DNA of 42,096 nucleotides from Sphaeroforma sirkka (Eukaryota; Opisthokonta; Ichthyosporea; Ichthyophonida). The first letter of the stretch is position 1; each line of letters starts with the position of its first letter. Below, piece after piece: positions 34,139 to 42,096 of this stretch. Where the stretch lies: assembly GCA_001586965.3 (NCBI GenBank), contig LUCW03000206.1, positions 117,501-159,596 of the forward strand, given 5' to 3'. The position numbers and the translations under genes are program-made. The notes under the pieces are model-generated. The model ran no database searches and was not told the DNA's origin. It worked only from the letters and a program-made list of their open reading frames with translations.

Positions 34139-37100
34139 TTAGGGCGGATGTGTTCTAGGAGGTGGGCGTTTCATCGCAGGATGTTTGTTGATATAATTGC
34201 TATTCAGCTTCAAGTCAATGCAAATCTGTCGTAGGCATATTTGCCAACACTTGGTAAAATCAGGTGGATCTAGACTGCTAGTGATATAGGAGAGAGTGAT
34301 ATCTATTGGGATGTTGTTTTCAAAACCTGATCTATATCGAACAGGGGTGAATGTGGTGGTGGGGTAGTGTGCGTTTCCAATACTGTGGTGTGATTATGTA
34401 CGCTGCTGCCTCTGGGTGAAGCGTATTGAAATCTATTTGCGGATTATCAATCCACAGTACTCTATTGGGTTGCTGGCCACGATCTATACTAGCCAGTGAT
34501 GGCCATATAAATTCATTGCCTGGGTGTGCACCATTTACACGTAACGTATGAACTACAGTAGTCATGAAACGCGGCACTGGAAACACTTTTTCTATGAGTA
34601 TGTTTGGTTCTATCGGTCCCTTGTGTATATATACTAGTTGATCGTGAATCGTTAGCATGTCTGTATAGCGCTTGCGACTACTAAGTGCATCTAGCAGTGT
34701 CTTATTAACTACTACGCCTTCTGTGGTGCGATCAGTTTTGACACAAACTCTAACACGAAGGGACATGTAAAGTGTGTGGAGTGAACTTTCTAGCGCTACA
34801 GCCGATGCATGCGAGACCTGCCGGGGTCTTTTCTAGCGTGAAACAGAACCTGTGTAATATGTAGAACAGGAAGATCGTCGGAACTCGGAAGAGAAGACTG
34901 CTGAAGCTGTGATGTTCCAGCGGTGTGTCGAATCGGTAGCGTTCTTCTTCGCCGGGGTAGATGAGCCGAAATCTCAGCTCGCGTGCTGCCTCGCGGTGTA
35001 GCGCACCTTCTTCCTTGTTTGGGTTCTTTTGGTATAGAAAATCTTCAATTGTCTGTATAGTTTATAATATGGATAAAAATAGATGTTCTCGCGAGCGAGC
35101 ATGGTGAGTCCCATCGGGGTGAAAACGGATTTGCGTTTGTTCATATAGTCTTGCAGTGGATTTCTGATTGACATTCTACTAATATGATTGATTAAACTTA
35201 CACATTGCCACTCACACAGTGCCTGAGCATCAAGCAAGCCACAAAATTTGATCGAATTACGCATAGTAGGTGTGAAACTCTTAGGCGGGTCTTTCTGTGC
35301 CGCTGTGGATGTAATATACCCTACAGCACGATGGAGCACAAAGTTTAGTTGGAATAACTGTTTGTCTATCACTTCAGTGAGTGATTTATCGGCTAAAGGG
35401 ATAAAACAGAGTCCATAAGTGATTTTGAGAGTATAAACACTGAAAAATCATCAGCTTGTTATGCGGGTGCAAGTGATCCCCAGCTCGAAAGCCGAAAGGA
35501 CCGCTATCGGTTATTGCATTACTGAGCGTGGTGGTTCTATTTTTGCAAGCATCTCTACTATATTGATTCCTTTGGGCTCATTGGAAACCCAAGGTATCGT
35601 GCAGTCTTAGTGGATTGTATACTACATTGATCGAGCACAAATGTAAATCGGTCCTTTGGGTTTTCTGGTGCTATGTATAGTGACTTTAGTGGGTGGAACT
35701 CAACACCAGAACGTCTGCCCCACACGGCTGCGAGATTAAGACACTGCTGTAGTTTCAGGGTGTTTCGATTGTATAGTGACATGTCATCTACCCAACCGAG
35801 AAACCCATTGGGGTCAACTTTCTCGAGACTGTCTAAAAAGGGTCTATATATATATTAAATAATGTAGGGGCTATTGGGTCGCCCTGGGTCAATCCATTCT
35901 TTCGAGCGAATTTTGGACCCAACACTTGCTGGTACGTAACGCGCGAAGTCACATTGAGATACATATTTTTGAACAAACTGATGAGTTGTGTGGGTACATG
36001 TCTATTGTGTAGTAAACGCCACAACCTGTCCAATCGCACAGAATCGTATGCTTTCTTAATGTCTAGGAATATCTGATGTGTAGGTGCATCTGTAGGATTG
36101 GCCTGGTTTATATATTCGTGTAATGTCAGTGCGTGTGTAAAGCAAGAATAGCCGGATTTGAATCCACCTTGTCTTTTTGTGTGTTTTAAATGCATCTAAT
36201 TTGTTAATATGACTGAGCAACACGATTTGGAAGATGCGTCTTAATATCTGGGTGAGCGTTATAGGTCGGAATTGCTCTGGACCTAACGGTATATCAATCT
36301 TAGGGATAGGTACTATAAGAGTGCATAGCCATGCATCAGGTATCTCTCCCGTGTGAAGTATCTTAGTGAATAACAGGTGCAACACCTTGAGAATTGGCGA
36401 TTTGGGATTGGGTTTCCCTGGTCTTTGTGGCCTCTAGGGTACGGTTCTATTGCAGCTTTTAAGAGATCGATATGTATGCCATCCGGGCCTGAGCCTTTTC
36501 GACTATCGTATCTCAAAATTGCATCCATAATATTTCCTGTAGTGAAAACATCATGGTCTATCGGGATAAATTCTGAGTGTGTTTTCTCTGGTATCTTGTA
36601 GAAGGCATCTCTGTTGAATAACTTTTCTAAAAAAACGAACTAATAATATGTGCAGTTGGTTCTGTGGTATTTGGTATAGTGGGTTGTCTTGTTCTAGATT
36701 TTCGCTGTTTAGAGAACAACCTGACTATAGCATCATTGGGTACTCGTTCTGTGGAGCGGAGGGGTGTGCATGATCTATGAGGATTACTTTCTAAGAAGTA
36801 ACCGTAGAAACAGCCTTGTGCTCGTTTCCAAAACTGATTGATTATAGAGTCGTATATGATTTTGATATCATTCTGATCTGAGTTCTGAACTCGTTTGATC
36901 CATGTCTTAGCAAACACCTGAATTCTGGCGCAAAATGTACGTGTATAGCGCACATTTTTTGCAGTTATAGGTTCGAATGCGATATCTGTTGTAGCTCTGA
37001 GATGGCATACATTCTATGTCTGCAGGTTTAGTGTGTACTGTCTCTGAGTATCTGGTGATTCAATTTGTATTGCAAATACCCACTCGTGATCTGTCCTGAG

Positions 37101-37706
37101 CCCGATATCTTTACAACGTATAAGAGATAGTGATGTCTTTGTGTGTGCTTGTGCATATACGTGATCGACCCGTATATTCCCAGATTGCGATGGGAGTACA
37201 TGATCTAGCCTATGTAGTCGTGTGTAGAATTCGATCGATTCTCTGCGCGCAGGAGAAATGATTTTATCGTCGCCATATTCGATATCACGAAAATTCATGT
37301 CGCCACACAACACGTGTGGTTTGCAATTCAGAGATAATAGCACATTATATACATCATCCCCTAGGGATGGCGCCAAATATACACAAGCAACAGTCACTGC
37401 GCGAAACGTGAAAGCCACGAAATATTGACTAAAAGCGTGCAATCTAAATTGATATGCATTGTGTCTACTAATCACGGCAACACCGTTATTTCTGCCCCCG
37501 CGATGAGCACTGGCCGAAGGCGGTGAGGCGTAGATCAGATTTGTATTAGTATTATTACACACAGCATTCAAACGATCGGTATAACCCCAGGTCTCTACTA
37601 AACACAGGGCATCGCATTGACTGCAAAGTGAGCGTATTATTTCGTATTGTTTAGCTACATTCATTAGAGAATTTAGATTGACATAATACACGAGAATGTC
37701 ACTCAT
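34139..37706 (-). CDS. LINE ORF2 (endonuclease-reverse transcriptase), copy 3, frameshifted
   Basis: The N-terminal 230 codons are open and show an APE-type endonuclease: YYVNLNSLMN (7-16), CLVETW (35-40), VACVYLAPS (106-114), CGDMN (134-138), RVDHVYA (179-185) and TDHEWV (205-210). RT follows at about 35,560-36,530: GSGPDGIHIDLL, FLDIKKAYDSVRLDRLW, GLTQGDPIAPTLFN and the VDD catalytic loop. A C-terminal zinc-knuckle-like motif lies near 34,800. The product would nick target DNA and reverse transcribe the element RNA. Clade not assigned. Later parts are split by frameshifts, several at homopolymers. Confidence 0.9.
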
Positions 37707-38978
37707 TGCGATTTCATCTTACTATCAGTACGGGTTTGTATAAAGTCAGAGAGTTCCTTTCTCGTTTCTGGATCACTGATTGGTGGTGAGTTAAACCCAT
37801 CTCCTAAGACTGCGACCAATTCATCTTCAGATAGATATCTATCTAACGATTCATCATCATTGCCTTCGAGTCTAGTTCTAGCTCGTTCGTTATCGCTATC
37901 GCTTTGACACTTACGTTTGAGGTATGACGATAATTTAGTGATCTCTGATTGTACTTCCATATGATCACTCTCTGACCTAGCAGATGTTTGTATATCTGCG
38001 GGCGAACCAATAGTTATGGCGAGTGTGTTTGTTATATTGGAACTGAGTGGTTGTTGTTTCGGAATCTGTAGAATTTGCTTTAGATTTAGGCTGTGTTGGA
38101 TCGTCGGGTACTCTACTGAGCAGGTATGCGAGCACTCTAGGGTACTGGGGTGGACATTTTCACGTTCTAGTGCACTTTATAAGCGGTGGTTAAACGAGTA
38201 CGTGCTCCATTGATTGCGATAGGATTGGTCACATTCATAGGGTCGGCGCCTTTGTTTGTACGCCAGCCGCGTGCTAATAGAATCTGTTTGGTTTTAGAAC
38301 CAAAGCGTGCAGGAACGACTATTAACTGCGCTTCGATCTTTGTAAAGATACGAAGCGTGTAAGATGGGGATATTTTTTCAATAAGTGAAAGTTCCATAGC
38401 CATTTCGATAGGTGTTTGTTGGTTGGAAGTGATCCATCCTCTAAAGCGTGAGTGTTGCAGTTAAAGTATAGTGCAGAGAGCTCCCAGTGATCCTGACAAT
38501 CCCAAATAGAGGGGGGGGTTTGCTTGGCTTAAAGAGAGCTTCCTGTGCCTCGCGAGAGAGAGGATGGGCTTCTAGTTTGATTGAGCATTTCTTTTAAATG
38601 ATTTCGGTCCAGGCCTTTGCTTGGGTCCGATTGTGATTCGCCCAAATTGGGGAAATCAGTGGTGTTCATGGTTGGCATAGGTGTATGTGTGTCTGTTGTG
38701 TTGGTTGCTTGGTGTAGTTTGCGTTTGAGCTGTTCATTCTCTACTTTGAGTTGATTGTTCTGTTCTTGTAAGAGACTATAAGCAGACTCAAGTCTATTCA
38801 GGCGCTCTTCAACACTTTTCTCACCACTTACCTTGGTGTTGCCTTTCTCAGATGTACGTACCTTATTGACATTTTCCCTAGTTGAGATATCTTCACGTTG
38901 ATCGGCTTGAGCTGTTTCCATTGTCGCTCGGATCAGGCTTGCTAGATCGTCCCCTGTAAGAGGTATGGCCCCGGCCAT
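37703..38978 (-). CDS. LINE ORF1, copy 3, frameshifted
   Basis: Same protein as copy 2 ORF1: ATG 38978 (MAGAIPLTGDD), coiled-coil segments, basic centre, acidic C-terminus and a TGA whose ATGA overlaps the ORF2 start at 37706. Split by small length changes. A dinucleotide GA expansion near 38,560 and a G-run near 38,515 differ from copy 2. Confidence 0.72.
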
Positions 38979-39030
38979 GGCGTCGTCCAACTTATGACCA
39001 GGCCCTTTGCCGGCCAAAATCAACCGGCTG

Positions 39031-39084
39031 TGGTCCAGTGGTATTTTCGGTACTTTGTTGATGTGGTGGTCACGTGTTCAATTC
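39031..39084 (+). promoter_or_regulatory. tRNA-like box A/box B pair, antisense at LINE 5' end (copy 3)
   Basis: Box A-like TGGTCCAGTGG (39031-39041) and box B-like GTGTTCAATTC (39074-39084). They have almost the same spacing and the same position relative to the LINE 5' end as in copy 2. Confidence 0.33.
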
Positions 39085-39123
39085 TTGGCCCAGGGAAATT
39101 TTCCAGGATTTTGGGGTTTGGGT

Positions 39124-42096
39124 GTTTTTCAGGGCCCAGGTCCACAGGGCACAGGATGCTTGGTTCAGGCCCAGGGCTGAGAGGCCCAGGGCCCAGGTTT
39201 GGGCCCAGGGCCCAGGGCCCAGGCCCAGGGCCCAGGGCCCAGGGCATAGGCCCAGGGCCCAGGCCCAGGCCCAGGCCCAGAGGCCCAGGCCCAGGGCCAT
39301 AGGGCCCAGGGCCCAGGGCCCTCAAAAAGGCCCAGGGCCCAGGGCCCAGGGCCCAGGGCCCAGGGCCCAGGGCCCAGGCCCAGGGCCCAGGCCCAGGCCC
39401 AGGCCCAGGGCCCAGGGCCCAGGCCCAGGCCCAGGGCCCAGGGCCCAGGGCCCAGGGCCCAGGGCCCAGGGCCCAGGGCCCAGGGCCCAGGGCCCAGGGC
39501 CCAGGGCCCAGGGCCCAGGCCCAGGCCCAGGCCCAGGCCCAGGCCCAGGGCCCAGGGCCCAGGGCCCAGGGCCCAGGGCCCAGGGCCCAGGCCCAGGGCC
39601 CAGGCCCAGGCCCAGGGCCAGGCCCAGGCCCAGGGCCCAGGGCCCAGGGCCCAGGCCCAGGGCCCAGGGCCCAGGCCCCAGGCCCAGGGCCCAGGCCCAG
39701 GCCCAGGCCCAGGGCCCAGGGCCCCAGGGCCCAGGGCCCAGGGCCCAGGGCCCAGGGCCCAGGCCCAGGGCCCAGGCCCAGGCCCAGGGCCCAGGGCCCA
39801 GGCCCAGGGCCCAGGGCCCAGGGCCCAGGCCCAGGGCCCAGGCCCAGGCCCAGGCCCAGGGCCAGGGCCCAGGGCCCAGGCCCAGGCCCAGGGCCCAGGG
39901 CCCAGGGCCCAGGCCCAGGGCCCAGGGCCCAGGGCCCAGGCCCAGGGCCCAGGCCCAGGCCCAGGCCCAGGGCCCAGGGCCCAGGGCCCAGGGCCCCAGG
40001 CCCAGGGCCAGGGCCCAGGGCCCAGGGCCCAGGCCCAGGCCCAGGCCCAGGCCCAGGCCCAGGGCCCAGGGCCCAGGCCCAGGGCCCAGGGCCCAGGGCC
40101 CAGGCCCAGGGCCCAGGCCCAGGCCCAGGCCCAGGCCCAGGGCCCAGGGCCCAGGGCCCAGGCCCAGGGCCCAGGGCCCAGGCCCCCAGGCCCAGGGCCC
40201 AGGCCCAGGCCCAGGCCCAGGGCCCAGGGCCCAGGGCCCAGGCCCAGGGCCCAGGGCCCAGGGCCCAGGGCCCAGGCCCAGGGCCCAGGGCCCAGGCCCA
40301 GGGCCCAGGGCCCAGGGCCCAGGGCCCAGGGCCCAGGGCCCAGGGCCCAGGCCCAGGGCCCAGGGCCCAGGGCCCAGGCCCAGGGCCCAGGGCCCAGGCC
40401 CAGGGCCCAGGGCCCAGGGCCCAGGGCCCAGGGCCCAGGGCCCAGGCCCAGGCCCAGGGCCCAGGGCCCAGGGCCCAGGCCCAGGGCCCAGGCCCAGGCC
40501 CAGGGCCCAGGGCCCAGGGCCCAGGCCCAGGGCCCAGGGCCCAGGGCCCAGGGCCCAGGGCCCAGGGCCCAGGCCCAGGCCCAGGGCCCAGGGCCCAGGG
40601 CCCAGGGGGCCCAGGGCCCAGGGCCCAGGGCCCAGGGCCCAGGCCCAGGGCCCAGGGCCCAGGGCCCAGGGCCCAGGCCCAGGCCCAGGGCCCAGGCCCA
40701 GGGCCCAGGCCCAGGCCCAGGCCCAGGGCCCAGGGCCCAGGGCCAGGGCCCAGGCCCAGGCCCAGGCCCAGGCCCAGGCCCAGGGCCCAGGGCCCAGGCC
40801 CAGGGCCCAGGGCCCCAGGGCCCAGGCCCAGGCCCAGGCCCAGGGCCCAGGCCCAGGGCCCAGGGCCCAGGCCCAGGGCCCCAGGCCCAGGCCCAGGCCC
40901 AGGGCCCAGGGCCCAGGGCCCAGGGCCCAGGGCCCAGGCCCAGGGCCCAGGGCCCAGGGCCCAGGCCCAGGCCCAGGGCCCCAGGGCCCAGGCCCAGGGC
41001 CCAGGGCCCAGGCCCAGGGCCCAGGGCCCAGGCCCAGGGCCCAGGCCCAGGGCCCAGGGCCCAGGCCCAGGGCCCAGGGCCCAGGGCCCAGGGCCCAGGC
41101 CCAGGCCCAGGCCCAGGGCCCAGGCCCAGGGCCCAGGCCCAGGGCCCAGGGCCCAGGGCCCAGGGCCCAGGCCCAGGCCCAGGCCCAGGGCCCAGGCCCA
41201 GGCCCAGGGCCAGGGCCCAGGGCCCAGGCCCAGGCCAGGGCCCAGGCCCAGGGCCCAGGCCCCCAGGCCCAGGCCCAGGGCCCAGGGCCCAGGGCCCAGG
41301 GCCCAGGGCCCAGGGCCCAGGGCCCAGGGCCCAGGGCCCAGGCCCAGGCCCAGGGCCCAGGGCCCAGGGCCCAGGGGCCCAGGGCCCAGGGCCCAGGCCC
41401 AGGGCCCAGGGCCCAGGGCCCAGGGCCCAGGCCCCCAGGCCCAGGGCCCAGGGCCCAGGGCCCAGGCCCAGGGCCCAGGCCCAGGGCCCAGGGCCCAGGG
41501 CCCAGGGCCCAGGCCCAGGCCCAGGGCCCAGGCCCAGGGCCCAGGGCCCAGGGCCCAGGGCCCAGGGCCCAGGCCCCAGGCCCAGGGCCCAGGCCCAGGG
41601 CCCAGGGCCCAGGGCCCAGGGCCCAGGCCCAGGGCCCAGGGCCCAGGGCCCAGGGCCCAGGGCCCAGGCCCAGGGCCCAGGGCCCAGGGCCCAGGGCCCA
41701 GGCCCAGGGCCCAGGCCCAGGGCCCAGGCCCAGGGCCCAGGGCCCAGGCCCAGGCCCAGGGCCCAGGGCCCAGGGCCCAGGCCCCCAGGGCCCAGGCCCA
41801 GGGCCCAGGGCCCAGGGCCCAGGCCCAGGGCCCCCAGGGCCCAGGGCCCAGGGCCCAGGGCCCAGGGCCCAGGGCCCAGGGCCCAGGGCCCAGGGCCCAG
41901 GGCCCAGGCCCAGGGCCCAGGGCCCAGGGGCCCAGGGCCCAGGGCCCAGGGCCCAGGGCCCAGGCCCAGGCCCAGGGCCCAGGGCCCAGGCCCAGGGCCC
42001 AGGCCCAGGCCCAGGGCCCAGGGCCCAGGCCCAGGGCCCAGGGCCCAGGCCCCAGGCCCAGGGCCCAGGCCCAGGGCCCAGGCCCAGGCCAGGGCC
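39124..42096 (+). repeat. Terminal CCCAGGG/CCCAGG array, probable telomere (likely T-to-C miscalled TTTAGGG)
   Basis: About 3 kb, to the window edge, of 7- and 6-bp units CCCAGGG and CCCAGG, irregular only in the first ~150 bp. It takes the place and phase of the TTTAGGG tracts found between the LINEs; tract 3 shows intermediates with one or two C. On the opposite strand this is CCCTGGG in place of CCCTAAA, the pattern of a known nanopore base-calling error on CCCTAA telomere repeats. The open frames across it are only low-complexity Gly-Pro-rich peptides. A true variant repeat remains possible. Confidence 0.85.

Larger units (their letters stand above)
33759..39123 (-). mobile_element. Telomere-associated APE-type LINE, copy 3 (near full length, outermost)
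   Basis: About 5.4 kb from GGTACC beside TTTAGGG on the left to the 5' end near 39,123, which passes into the terminal CCCAGGG array. ORF1 and ORF2 are both represented, and the endonuclease part of ORF2 is open. It is near-identical by eye to copies 1 and 2, with mostly homopolymer and short-repeat length differences. As the outermost copy it should be the latest added if growth is from the end. Confidence 0.92.

Noticed and set aside
38994-39325. Gly/Pro-rich open frames on both strands over the GGGCCCA repeats
   Set aside because: Translations of a simple repeat; no coding evidence.
39124-42096. CRISPR-like or satellite array interpretation of the terminal repeat
   Set aside because: There are no spacers; the 6-7 bp unit, its place at the contig end and its intermediates with TTTAGGG point to telomere sequence.

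Overview
The window looks like one chromosome end of an intron-rich eukaryote. It runs from a conserved host gene on the left, through a graveyard of retroelements, to what is almost certainly the telomere on the right. The telomere unit visible between elements is TTTAGGG (with TTTTAGGG variants), with the G-rich strand pointing to the right end, as expected for a right-hand chromosome end. The species cannot be named from this sequence. A protist or other non-animal lineage is suggested by the plant-type telomere repeat, a 13-exon ornithine acetyltransferase gene with GT-AG introns full of minisatellites, and Ty3-like elements carrying a Dam-type domain.

Layout. 1-1638: intergenic, AT-rich, with an (AT)n tract. 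1639-9308 (+): host argJ (glutamate N-acetyltransferase/ornithine acetyltransferase), 13 exons giving 422 residues. 9309-10694: intergenic, with small direct repeats. 10695-10812 (+): a 5S rRNA gene with a perfect 9-bp terminal helix. 10813-11570: intergenic with a (CA)n(TA)n microsatellite. 11571-23648 (all -): fossil Ty3/gypsy-like elements. These are an integrase fragment (11571-12536), a nearly complete element A (about 13.1-18.6 kb), a pol fragment B (about 18.66-20.59 kb) and a pol fragment C (about 20.6-23.65 kb). Element C ends abruptly in telomeric repeats.

23649-42096: telomeric domain. Three head-to-tail copies of one APE-type LINE lie on the minus strand, with 3' ends toward the centromere and 5' ends toward the telomere. 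Each is bounded by tracts of TTTAGGG-type repeats. Copy 1 is 5'-truncated straight into telomeric repeats; copies 2 and 3 carry ORF1 and ORF2. The last ~3 kb is an array of CCCAGGG/CCCAGG. This is TTTAGGG with T read as C, the pattern expected from a known nanopore base-calling error on CCCTAA-type telomere repeats.

Interpretation. The arrangement fits a chromosome end that broke inside a Ty3-like element, was healed with telomeric repeats, and then received repeated LINE additions (or insertions) and telomere regrowth. The LINE family is the best candidate for an undescribed system: a telomere-associated retrotransposon whose RNA would end in the telomeric C-strand motif. The Dam-like domain shared by three Ty3-like lineages is the second.
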